Origin: Bacteroidales bacterium
Lineage (GTDB): Bacteria > Bacteroidota > Bacteroidia > Bacteroidales > UBA7960
Assembly: GCA_003557965.1 (NCBI GenBank)
Contig: PWND01000209.1
Location: 1-10,189 of the forward strand
Direction of reading: 5' to 3'
DNA: 10,189 nt
Of this stretch, positions 1-7,615 are shown piece by piece; within the stretch, counting starts at the first letter, position 1, and every line of letters starts with the position of its first letter. The notes under the pieces are model-generated. The model ran no database searches. It saw only the letters and a list, made by a program, of their open reading frames with translations, and was not told the DNA's origin. Position numbers and translations under genes: made by a program.

Positions 1-2448
1 ACTTATACATGGTTCTGGAATGAAGGTGAAAGCACTGAAACAGGACAGTCAATTAGCGTTTCTCCTGAAGAAACCACAGATTACACCCTTTTAGTAAGTA
101 ATGATTGTGGCGATGATACTGCCGAGATTACAGTTGTGGTATATACTTCTGTAGAAGTTGATGATGACAACACAGTGGTTTCTGATGCTGTTTGCTATGA
201 TGAGAATACAGGAAGTATTGAATTAGCACTTATAAATCCTGATATTATATACACCTTTGAGCTTCAGGATGAGGATGGGGTTGTTTTTGAAACCTTTACA
301 GGAACTCAGCCCGCTTTATTTGATAATTTAAATGCAGGCACTTATTACATATACATAAGTGATGAGGATGAGAATAATATATGTGGCACATTACTGGCCG
401 GGCCTTTTGAAATAGGTGAACCGGATCAAATAACTATTGACCCTGAATCAATAGATTATTCTGAGGTAATTTGCGAAAGCGAAGTAAGTGATGGATATAT
501 TTCTATAAGTGCCAATGGAGGAACAGGTGAACTTGAATATATTTTATATATTGTAGGTGAGGCTGATCCTATACAGGAACCTAATACTGACGGTTTATTT
601 ACAGGTTTGGGTGCAGGTACTTATGAGGTTATGATTGTTGATGAAGCCGGTTGTTATATTATCTCGGATCCTTTTACTATTATTGGAATTGGTGGTATAG
701 CAAATGCAGGGGAAGATAAGTCAATTTGTCCGGACGAGGTTGTTGTTATCGGGCCTGATTTTGATCCTGAGGCAATATCTTATCTATGGACTGCCAACCC
801 ACCTGACCCAACATTAAATGAGGATAATAACTACCTGGTTAACCCGGAAGTTAGTCCTGATACAACTACTGTATATACACTTACAACAGTTTATGAATAT
901 AATGGTTTTGAGTGTGTAAATGTTGATTCAATGGAGGTAGTAGTTAATCCTTTACCACTTGCGGAAGTTGGAAGTCCAAAAACAATTTGCTTAGGCGACT
1001 CTGTCGTTATTGGTGCCGAAGAGTATCAGCCGGTGCCCGCAAATATTTATGAATGGATTAGTGAACCACATGATCCGAGTATCTCTGATCCTACTATTTC
1101 TAACCCAACTGTTAGCCCGACTCAAACAACAACATACACATTAACTGAAATATATGTTGCTACAGGATGTATTAATACAAACTCAGTAACAGTTACAGTT
1201 AATCCGCTGCCGGATGCTCCTGTTGCTGATGATACAACTATTTGCCAGGGCGAATCAGTACATATTGGTACTGATCAGCACCCGGGTGATAATTTCTATT
1301 TCTGGCAGTCAATAACAACCAGTGTCATTGATGCTATTCCTAATCCGCTCGTTACACCTGATACAACTACAACTTATTACCTTGAAGTTACAAATGTTGT
1401 AACAAAATGTATCAACACCAATACAGTTACAATTACTGTGGCACCATTGCCGGAATACGAAATCGCAGACGATATTATTTTCTGCTCAGAAGCCGATATT
1501 GTGCCCGTAAATATTGGTGGTGAATCACTTGGCGATTATTATTATGACTGGACATCAGACCCTTATAATGCTTCACTGGAAGAACAGTCTGATATTGCAA
1601 ACCCATTGGTCACAATTTTTGAAACAACCATGTTTTATCTTGAGGTACTTGCATACGAAGGCCTCCATGCCTGCTCAGTTACTGACTCTGTACAGATTTA
1701 CTTGTCAGACTTAGCTTTAACGGCATGGGATAGCCCGAAAACGTGTGAGGATGAAGCAGCTAACCTGGGGCATGGATTAACTGTATCTGGAGGATTCCAG
1801 CCATATCAATATACATGGTATGATAATGCAGGTGTTCAAATTAGTAACCAATTTGACCCATGGATACTTCCGCCATTTGATGACCCATATACAATAGTTG
1901 TGGAAGACTTTTTCAACTGTGAAAGAAGTACTGATGTGTACGTGGAAATTGATATTCCGGAAGTTGAACTAATCGCCGCCCCGGGAACAAATATTTACCC
2001 CGGCCAAACCGTTGTATTCACAGCTATTCCTGAATACTATGAAAATTATAGCTTCTTTGTTAATGGTGAGTTATCACAAACCGGTGGATCTAACGTTTAT
2101 GAGCTTTATGATGCAGAACAGGATGATGAAATATTTGTGGAAGTGACCTCAGCACTTGGGTGTTTAGGTGAATCAGAAACGAAATCTATAATTTTACTTG
2201 ATCTGCCTAATGCGTTTACACCTGATGGTGATGGAATTAATGATATCTTTGGACAAGGCAGCGAGCTTATTATCTTCAACAGATGGGGACAAAAACTTTA
2301 TAAAGGAACAGATGGCTGGGATGGTAAGTTTAACGGCAGGGATGTTGCTCCGGGTACTTATTATTACATACAAACAATCTATGATAAGGATAACAGAAAA
2401 ATAATTAACAGGGGCTCTGTAACTGTTATAAGACACAGAGAGGATTAA
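1..2448 (+). CDS. T9SS type B sorted surface protein with SprB-like and Ig-like repeats, 3' part (5' end outside window)
   Basis: The frame is open from base 1, so this is the C-terminal 815 residues of a larger protein; an internal GTG at 136 is not its start. Numbered from window codon 1, residues 1-48 end an Ig/PKD-like domain. Residues ~60-138 and ~144-226 resemble SprB repeats (Val/Ile-Cys start, GGTGELEY, LGAGTYEVMIVDEAGC). Four tandem Ig-like repeats follow, with cysteine pairs C243/C305, C330/C390, C415/C470 and C495/C558 and the recurring pattern TICxGxSVxIG...NPxVxPxTTTxYxL...PLP. Two more beta-rich domains lead to the sorting domain at residues ~736-815: PNAFTPDGDGIND, IFNRWGQ, GWDG, APGTYYY and a terminal VTVIR. 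This is the gliding motility-associated C-terminal (CHU_C) type, the type B T9SS signal, in a short form lacking the usual insert before IFNRWG. The protein is expected to be exported and displayed on the surface or released, probably as an adhesin-like protein. Its ligand is unknown. Confidence 0.92.
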   Translation, partial: TYTWFWNEGESTETGQSISVSPEETTDYTLLVSNDCGDDTAEITVVVYTSVEVDDDNTVVSDAVCYDENTGSIELALINPDIIYTFELQDEDGVVFETFTGTQPALFDNLNAGTYYIYISDEDENNICGTLLAGPFEIGEPDQITIDPESIDYSEVICESEVSDGYISISANGGTGELEYILYIVGEADPIQEPNTDGLFTGLGAGTYEVMIVDEAGCYIISDPFTIIGIGGIANAGEDKSICPDEVVVIGPDFDPEAISYLWTANPPDPTLNEDNNYLVNPEVSPDTTTVYTLTTVYEYNGFECVNVDSMEVVVNPLPLAEVGSPKTICLGDSVVIGAEEYQPVPANIYEWISEPHDPSISDPTISNPTVSPTQTTTYTLTEIYVATGCINTNSVTVTVNPLPDAPVADDTTICQGESVHIGTDQHPGDNFYFWQSITTSVIDAIPNPLVTPDTTTTYYLEVTNVVTKCINTNTVTITVAPLPEYEIADDIIFCSEADIVPVNIGGESLGDYYYDWTSDPYNASLEEQSDIANPLVTIFETTMFYLEVLAYEGLHACSVTDSVQIYLSDLALTAWDSPKTCEDEAANLGHGLTVSGGFQPYQYTWYDNAGVQISNQFDPWILPPFDDPYTIVVEDFFNCERSTDVYVEIDIPEVELIAAPGTNIYPGQTVVFTAIPEYYENYSFFVNGELSQTGGSNVYELYDAEQDDEIFVEVTSALGCLGESETKSIILLDLPNAFTPDGDGINDIFGQGSELIIFNRWGQKLYKGTDGWDGKFNGRDVAPGTYYYIQTIYDKDNRKIINRGSVTVIRHRED

Positions 2449-2460
2449 TGCAGAAAGTAG

Positions 2461-2496
2461 TATTTTGCAATATAATGAATCCTATATTGTAAAATG
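2461..2496 (+). terminator. AT-rich hairpin, probable terminator after the type B substrate gene
   Basis: Starting 12 bases after the stop codon, 2461-2474 can pair with 2483-2496 over 14 positions, including two G-U wobbles (2467/2490 and 2461/2496), around the 8-base loop ATGAATCC. A short T tract (TTTT) follows at 2497-2500. The stem has almost no G-C pairs, so it is weaker than a classic intrinsic terminator, but its length and its position right after the stop make chance less likely. It would partly separate the adhesin transcript from the PorE-like gene. It could instead be a 3'-end stabilising stem. Confidence 0.5.
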
Positions 2497-2570
2497 TTTT
2501 AATATTTGACAAAGAAAACTTATAATGCGAAATTACGTATTATATAATTAATGGAAATAAAATAAGAAAG

Positions 2571-2589
2571 TCATAACAAATTGTTATGA
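2571..2589. promoter_or_regulatory. Perfect 19-bp palindrome upstream of the PorE-like gene, candidate operator
   Basis: TCATAACAA and TTGTTATGA are exact reverse complements separated by a single A. The palindrome ends 21 bases before the ATG at 2611. A one-base centre suits a symmetrical binding site for a dimeric regulator better than an RNA hairpin. As RNA it could form only a 6-bp stem with a 7-base loop. It lies in the leader or promoter zone expected for the PorE-like gene. The regulator is unknown. Confidence 0.45.
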
Positions 2590-2610
2590 TAATTAACTAA
2601 CAATAGCAGA

Positions 2611-5097
2611 ATGAACAGGTTATTAGTTTTATCGTTTGTTTTTTTGATAATAATATCTTCAAATGTATTTGGACAAAGAACACAACAAAGAATTGCCGTT
2701 GGAGACAATTTTTTTGAACAAGAGCAGTTTGAAGAGGCTTTAAATGTGTACGAAACAGTTATCAGGCGTGACCGGTCTGATGAAACTATGAGAGAAGTTT
2801 CTTTTAAAATTGGTGAGTGTTATCGCATGCTGCTTAATTATCAAAAAGCCAGGGAATGGTATAATATTGCAAGTAATATGGGATATGAAGACCCGGTTGT
2901 ATATTTGAGAATTGGTGAAATGGCCCTTGGGCTTGAAGACTTTAACGGTGCTATTGTATATGTTGGAAAGTTTCTTGACTATGATCCTGATGAATATGTT
3001 GACAGAGCTAATAAAATCCAGGAATCTGCTTTATTCTCACTAGAAAATTATGACAGGGCAACATTGTTTGAAGTTTCCTATGAAAGTGAATTAGCCAGCA
3101 ACTGGCAGGAGTGGGGAGTCTCATTTATGGAAAATGTTGGTGTTTTTCTTGATGACCCCGAAGAAAGAAGAAGAAGATTTGATATTACTATTGATTTAAG
3201 ACATAATGATGTTTTATACTGGTCAATTGTCAGGCAAGAGCTAAAAGACAGAATAGTTTTTGCATCTACAAGGCCTGTTACGGAAGATGATCCCGGAGGA
3301 TTCTCGAATATTTACCAGGCAACCTTCTCACGACGTGATGGTAAATGGGATGAGCCCATTCCTCTTGGTGGAGAAATCAACTCTCCTTCCTATGATGCAT
3401 TTTTATCTTTTGACAGAAAAAATGCAACAGGTTACTTTATGAATTGCGGCGGGTTGGATGGTACTCGCGAAACTTGCGATATCTATAAAGCAGACTATGA
3501 CATTAACAGGGACATTTTTACAAATATCAGGATTTTTGACTATAATACCGATGATTATAGTATTGGCTATCCTTCAATTAATGAGAATGGCACTGTTCTC
3601 TACTTTGCCACTGATGAAGCAGGCTACTGGGATATTTATAAGGTGGTAAGGGACGAGGAAACAAATGAATGGAGTGCCCCAATAAATCTTGGGCCAACCA
3701 TCAATACCCCGTATAATGATGCGTATCCTTATATTGCCGGAAATGTTCTGTACTTTTCGTCTTATGGACACACAGGCTTTGGTAGTTTTGATATTTTTTA
3801 CTCCGAGATAGATGAAGATGGTAATTACTCTGAACCTGTTAACCTTGGTGCTCCTATAAATAGTAGTGCAGACGATTTTGGTTTCGTAATTAGTGATGAC
3901 TATTCAAGAGGCTTTTTTAGCAGTAACAGGCCCGGAGGTTCAGGTACTGACGACTTATATTCTTTCAGGCTAAAAGTGCAGGAGTTTGCTATTGAAGGTA
4001 AAATGACAAATAAAGTAACAGGAAACCCAGTTCCAAATATTGATATTTACATTATTGGAGATGATAATACATTGTTTACAGTTAACTCCGATAGCGAAGG
4101 ATACTTCTCACAGGACGGACTTAATTCCGATGTGATGTACAATGTTGAAGTAGCGCCTGAGAATTATATGCCTTTTTCTTATGTTGTATCATTAAGCGAG
4201 CAATTGGTTCAAAACAGATTTGAGGTTATTAATGAATATGAGCTAAATATCGAATTAGAACCTTTCGAAGATGACCCCGAGCCTGAAGAATTATTGGTCG
4301 TTGACGAAGTCGAAGAAGTCGAAGAAATTAAAGAAGTCGAAGAAGTCGAAGAGGTTGCAGAAGTTGACGAAAAACCTGCTATTAAATTAATTGACTACGA
4401 CTTACCACTCGTTTATTTTGATTTTGCAAAACATGATTTAAGACAGGATGCCAGGTTAACACTGGATTCTGTCGTTCAGTACATGAAAGATAACCCTGAT
4501 ATTGGAATAGTTATACATGCTCATACTGATGAAGTAAGCGGTTATTTATACAACTTTTATTTATCTCAAATGAGAGCTAAAAGTGTTATTGACTATATGG
4601 TAGATAGAGGAATTGATAACTCCAGGCTTTATCCTGTGGGACATGGGAAAATGCAACTAATTGTTGAAAATGCATCAAAAGATTCAGAACATCAACTCAA
4701 CAGGCGAGCTCATTTTGAAACTGTTGATATAAATAATTTTAAACAATACTGGACTAATGCCTCCAGGAATAGCTTTCGTTACTTGAATTCTATTGAAAAA
4801 GACGCTCATTATGCAGAAGGCATTGAGTTTATGATACAGATAATTGCTGCCAGGAATCCTGTTCCGCCAAGCTATTATAGAAAAATTATGGAAACTTATC
4901 CACGCTTAAATATTATTTACTATTATGATGAGGATAAGTTTCACAGGTACCTGGTTGGCAGTTTTGATAATTTTTACTCAGCATATAATGTGCAGGCAAG
5001 TTTAAGGGAGTTAGGATATGAAATATATCTTGTTGCCTTTGATGATGGTCAAAGAATAAGTGTTAGCAGGGCACGTAGGATCTTGAGTAATAATTAG
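2611..5097 (+). CDS. PorE-like T9SS-associated protein: TPR, PD40 propeller, CRD, OmpA-C and SPOR-like C-terminus
   Basis: This 828-residue protein has a signal peptide at residues 1-21 (hydrophobic core, then NVFG|Q) with no lipobox cysteine, so it is probably soluble in the periplasm. Domains in order: TPR-like helices at ~26-130; a PD40/WD40-like propeller at ~210-455 with repeated blades such as VLYFATDEAGYWDIY, VLYFSSYGHTGFGSFDIFY and GFFSSNRPGGSGTDDLYSF; a carboxypeptidase-regulatory-like fold at ~460-550 (IEGKMTNKVTGNPVPNIDIYI); an acidic Glu/Val linker at ~558-587; and OmpA-C at ~595-705. The OmpA-C domain keeps the peptidoglycan-binding Asp640 (in HTD) and Arg655 (in MRAKSV), plus NRR at 697-699. 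A SPOR-like region follows at ~739-820 (MIQIIAARNPVPPSYY, RYLVGSFDNFYSAYNVQASLRELGY, VAFDDGQRI). TPR-PD40-CRD-OmpA is the layout of PorE of the Porphyromonas T9SS, there a lipoprotein; orthology is not proven. Its place between a type B substrate and a PorP/SprF gene suggests it anchors the outer-membrane partner to peptidoglycan. Confidence 0.85.
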   Translation: MNRLLVLSFVFLIIISSNVFGQRTQQRIAVGDNFFEQEQFEEALNVYETVIRRDRSDETMREVSFKIGECYRMLLNYQKAREWYNIASNMGYEDPVVYLRIGEMALGLEDFNGAIVYVGKFLDYDPDEYVDRANKIQESALFSLENYDRATLFEVSYESELASNWQEWGVSFMENVGVFLDDPEERRRRFDITIDLRHNDVLYWSIVRQELKDRIVFASTRPVTEDDPGGFSNIYQATFSRRDGKWDEPIPLGGEINSPSYDAFLSFDRKNATGYFMNCGGLDGTRETCDIYKADYDINRDIFTNIRIFDYNTDDYSIGYPSINENGTVLYFATDEAGYWDIYKVVRDEETNEWSAPINLGPTINTPYNDAYPYIAGNVLYFSSYGHTGFGSFDIFYSEIDEDGNYSEPVNLGAPINSSADDFGFVISDDYSRGFFSSNRPGGSGTDDLYSFRLKVQEFAIEGKMTNKVTGNPVPNIDIYIIGDDNTLFTVNSDSEGYFSQDGLNSDVMYNVEVAPENYMPFSYVVSLSEQLVQNRFEVINEYELNIELEPFEDDPEPEELLVVDEVEEVEEIKEVEEVEEVAEVDEKPAIKLIDYDLPLVYFDFAKHDLRQDARLTLDSVVQYMKDNPDIGIVIHAHTDEVSGYLYNFYLSQMRAKSVIDYMVDRGIDNSRLYPVGHGKMQLIVENASKDSEHQLNRRAHFETVDINNFKQYWTNASRNSFRYLNSIEKDAHYAEGIEFMIQIIAARNPVPPSYYRKIMETYPRLNIIYYYDEDKFHRYLVGSFDNFYSAYNVQASLRELGYEIYLVAFDDGQRISVSRARRILSNN
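4306..4368 (+). repeat. 9-bp tandem repeat encoding the acidic linker of the PorE-like protein
   Basis: Seven consecutive 9-bp units lie in frame. Four are exactly GAAGTCGAA (4306, 4315, 4333, 4342); the others are GAAATTAAA, GAGGTTGCA and GAAGTTGAC. They encode an E-V-E tract between the CRD and OmpA-C domains. The unit length keeps the frame whatever the copy number, so the linker could vary in length between strains. Its probable role is a charged spacer between the propeller/CRD part and the peptidoglycan-binding part. Confidence 0.7.
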
Positions 5098-5209
5098 GTA
5101 AAAAAAATGAAAAAAATAGTTATGAGACAAACATGATGAACTAAGTTTCTTTCTGAGGTGATGGTTAGTTAGCATGTATGTTTCATATGATTTATAAAAT
5201 ATCAGAACT

Positions 5210-6127
5210 ATGAAAAAATTAATTCTTGCAGCAATATTACTGATAAGCATTGGTAAGCTGCCATTGTACAGTCAAACGGATGTGCATTTTAGCCAGTTTA
5301 TGTTTAATAATGTTACATTTAATCCGGCTTCTATCGAAATACTTAATACAATAAATACCTCTTTAGTAGCTCGCCAGCAATGGGTTGGTTTTGATAAAGC
5401 ACCCTCATCACAAGCACTTAATGCCAGTACTTACGTTCAGGATTTATATGGCGGTGTGGGCTTAAATGTAATAAATGACATGCTTGGTTATGAGCACTTC
5501 CTCACCGCAAGAGCATTTTATGCATTTCCTGTTCAGATTGGTGTTCTGTCTAATGTTGTTTTTGGTTTGGGAGCAGGCGTTGTAAGCCGTACCCTTGACG
5601 GAACCGACTTAATTTATGAAGAACCTGACCCTAATGCGCTGCTCGGAAAAGAAAGATGGGTAAAACCTGATTTTAACTTTGGAGTTGAATATGTTGACCC
5701 CAATCTAACCGTTGGTTTTGCAGCAACACATCTGTATCGTTCTGTAGGTAATGCCGGTATTGACTATGCACCAAGGCATTACTACTTATATGGGAAATAT
5801 CTTTTTGAAGATGTGGTTGACAGAGTTGATATACAACCCTATTTATTATTTAAAAGTAGTTGGTATATTACTCAATTTGATATTAGTGTAATAGGATATT
5901 ATGACAACATGATATGGGGAGGAGTTTCTTACAGGCTGGGAGATGCATTTGTTGGCATGTTAGGTTACTATATCACACCGGAGATCAGAGTAGGTTATGC
6001 GTACGATGTGGCAGTAGGCCCTGTGAGAGGACATACCGGTGGAACACATGAAATAATGCTTTCTGTTCAGTTTGAAGGCTTTAATAAGACCAGGGTTACA
6101 CCAAAAACACCAAGAATTTTTAACTAG
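5210..6127 (+). CDS. PorP/SprF-family type IX secretion system membrane protein
   Basis: The protein has 305 residues with an N-terminal signal peptide (MKKLILAAILLISIGKLPLYS|Q). The mature start, TDVHFSQFMFNNVTFNPA, is the family hallmark (FSQ-MFN-NPA), followed by RQQWVGFDKAPSSQ, a GGVGLNVINDMLGYE stretch, alternating amphipathic strands such as VVFGLGAGVVSRT and WGGVSYRLGDAFVGMLGYYI, and a C-terminal THEIMLSVQFEG strand. Length and pattern fit a roughly 14-strand outer-membrane barrel. Family members such as SprF of Flavobacterium johnsoniae are needed for secretion or surface attachment of type B CTD proteins and are often encoded beside their substrate, as here. The gene starts 112 bp after the PorE-like stop with no convincing terminator between, so cotranscription is plausible. 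The start codon is supported by the adjoining signal peptide. Specificity for the upstream adhesin is inferred from context. Confidence 0.93.
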   Translation: MKKLILAAILLISIGKLPLYSQTDVHFSQFMFNNVTFNPASIEILNTINTSLVARQQWVGFDKAPSSQALNASTYVQDLYGGVGLNVINDMLGYEHFLTARAFYAFPVQIGVLSNVVFGLGAGVVSRTLDGTDLIYEEPDPNALLGKERWVKPDFNFGVEYVDPNLTVGFAATHLYRSVGNAGIDYAPRHYYLYGKYLFEDVVDRVDIQPYLLFKSSWYITQFDISVIGYYDNMIWGGVSYRLGDAFVGMLGYYITPEIRVGYAYDVAVGPVRGHTGGTHEIMLSVQFEGFNKTRVTPKTPRIFN

Positions 6128-6129
6128 AG

Positions 6130-6161
6130 TTTGCTTGTGAAGTATAGTAAACTTAATTTTG
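6130..6161 (+). promoter_or_regulatory. Bacteroidota-type promoter of the symporter gene
   Basis: A -33 element TTTG (6130-6133) is separated by 20 bases from an exact TAnnTTTG -7 element, TAATTTTG (6154-6161). Spacing and sequence match the pattern known for the Bacteroidota primary sigma factor. Transcription should begin about 4-6 bases downstream, giving a leader of roughly 35 bases before the ATG at 6202. The site begins 2 bases after the porP stop codon. The same bases can form a weak 7-bp stem (6128-6134 with 6147-6153, one G-U pair) followed by a T-rich stretch, which may double as a poor terminator for the T9SS cassette. Confidence 0.6.
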
Positions 6162-6201
6162 TTTCATAAAGAAAACCCTTTAATAAACTTTTTGAAACAG
6201 T

Positions 6202-7611
6202 ATGAACTGGTTTGTCTTTTGGATCGTAGTTTATTTAATTATTCTTGTTTATTTCACAATAAAGCATGTAAAATATGCTGATATTGACGCTTACCTGATA
6301 AATAACCGAAATACTTCAACAACAGCACTTGTTTTTACTACTTTAGCCACCTTCGTGGGTGGAGGTGTATGTATGGGCCTGATAGCTATGGGATACACCT
6401 CAGGATTTGCTGCCGTAGCTATAGGGTTAGCCTATGTGTTAGGATTTATTATATTATCGTTTTTTGCCGGACAGATTAGATCTATAGGAGAAAGGAAAAA
6501 AATATATTCATTTGCCGAATTTCTTAATAGGGCTTACCTGAAAAACCACAGGCTTTCATCATTTCCCCGTGCTTTTTCAGGCCTTATAAGCGGAATTAAT
6601 ATTGTCATTTTTTTCTTTCTTACGGCAGCACAATTCGTTGGTATGGCAACCCTGCTTAGCTATGCTTTTGGTGTTGGTTATGTATATGCTGCAGCTATAT
6701 CTTTTTTTATTGTTATACTCTATACTGCCATAGCCGGGCTGTCGGGAGTTATTATTACAGATATAATACAGTTTTCGGTAATATGCTTTATGATCGTTTT
6801 TATTTTTGTGCCGGGAATATGGTTGGATACAAATGGTTTAACAGCCCTTGCCAATTTGCCGGATACATTTTTAAAAGGCACTCATGAAGGATGGATATTT
6901 CTAATTGGATTACCTCTACTTCTTAGCCCCTCAGTGCTAACAAGAATGGATATCTGGCAAAGAATGCTTGCCGCCAGAAGCAACTCAACAGCAAAAAAAA
7001 CTGCTCTTATTAGTGGAATGTCAATGCTCCCGTTTTATATCATTTTTCCACTAGTAGGTATGACTATAAGGCTAACTCTTGGCCCTGATGTTGACCCTAA
7101 TGATGCAACACACTTGTTTCTGGAGAAGAATACAGGACAAATACTACTGGGGTTCTCTGTAATTGGACTTTTGGCTGCTTTAATGTCTTCTGCTGACAGC
7201 TTCCTTAATATTGTTGCTATAACTGCAATACGTGACTTTACGAAATGGAAATACAGTTCTGACTCTAATTCTATTCATTTTAAAAGGATAAGAATTGCTG
7301 TTGTTTTTTTTGGGGCAATAGCTCTTGCTATGGCTCTCTATTTTTCTGATATTGTTGAATTATTTATTGCCGGAATAACACTTAATATTCTGTTTGCACC
7401 CATTTGTTTGTTTGCATTGATAAAAAAAGATGTTTATAAGTATAAGTTTATTGCTTTCTACAGCATACTTTCAGGAGCCGTGGTTATTGCTGCTTTCTTT
7501 ATATATGGTTTCGTTACATTACAGGAGGATATTTTAAAAATAGCATTTGTGCCGGCTACTGTTGTTGCTGCAATTGTGCTTATAACAGGAGTTGTTTTGA
7601 AAAAGAAGTAA
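6202..7611 (+). CDS. Sodium:solute symporter (SSS family), substrate unknown
   Basis: This 469-residue polytopic inner-membrane protein has about 13 predicted hydrophobic segments, starting at residues 1-20. It belongs to the sodium/solute symporter family: the region at ~174-191 (YTAIAGLSGVIITDIIQF) corresponds to the conserved family signature, with A-G in place of the usual G-G. Residues 322-333 (GLLAALMSSADS) align with the segment that forms the Na2 sodium site; Ala326, Ser329 and Ser330 keep the A-x-x-S-S arrangement seen in vSGLT. Sodium coupling is therefore likely, while the solute (amino acid, sugar, vitamin or other) cannot be read from sequence. It is slightly shorter than many family members but shows no break. 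It has its own promoter and no functional link to the T9SS genes is evident. Its stop lies 4 bp from the stop of the convergent TPR gene. Confidence 0.9.
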   Translation: MNWFVFWIVVYLIILVYFTIKHVKYADIDAYLINNRNTSTTALVFTTLATFVGGGVCMGLIAMGYTSGFAAVAIGLAYVLGFIILSFFAGQIRSIGERKKIYSFAEFLNRAYLKNHRLSSFPRAFSGLISGINIVIFFFLTAAQFVGMATLLSYAFGVGYVYAAAISFFIVILYTAIAGLSGVIITDIIQFSVICFMIVFIFVPGIWLDTNGLTALANLPDTFLKGTHEGWIFLIGLPLLLSPSVLTRMDIWQRMLAARSNSTAKKTALISGMSMLPFYIIFPLVGMTIRLTLGPDVDPNDATHLFLEKNTGQILLGFSVIGLLAALMSSADSFLNIVAITAIRDFTKWKYSSDSNSIHFKRIRIAVVFFGAIALAMALYFSDIVELFIAGITLNILFAPICLFALIKKDVYKYKFIAFYSILSGAVVIAAFFIYGFVTLQEDILKIAFVPATVVAAIVLITGVVLKKK

Positions 7612-7615
7612 AAAG

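Noticed and set aside
1514..1714. Short overlapping frames inside the adhesin, PorE-like and TPR genes (for example 1514-1714, 2194-2436, 3260-3442, 3574-3771 and 7627-7815)
   Set aside because: They are fully or mostly contained in well-supported genes, show no recognisable domains, and have the amino acid composition of out-of-frame translation.
2500..2508. TAATATTTG as a -7 promoter element for the PorE-like gene
   Set aside because: It has three bases instead of two between TA and TTTG, and no TTG lies at the right distance upstream.
2506..2526. TTGACA followed by TATAAT upstream of the PorE-like gene, resembling a sigma-70 promoter
   Set aside because: The two boxes are only 9 bases apart (17 expected), and this consensus is not the one used by Bacteroidota primary sigma factors. 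AT-rich DNA gives TATAAT often.
5107..5136. Nine-codon ORF (MKKIVMRQT) just after the PorE-like stop
   Set aside because: Too short, in an A-rich stretch, with no supporting signal; it only resembles the start of a signal peptide by composition.
5177..5184. TATGTTTC as a -7 element for the PorP/SprF gene
   Set aside because: It mismatches the final G and has no TTG about 20 bases upstream; too weak to list, though its distance to the ATG would be suitable.
5011..5250. Minus-strand 79-codon frame spanning the PorE-like/PorP intergenic gap
   Set aside because: It overlaps the ends of two well-supported genes and has no recognisable motif or promoter.
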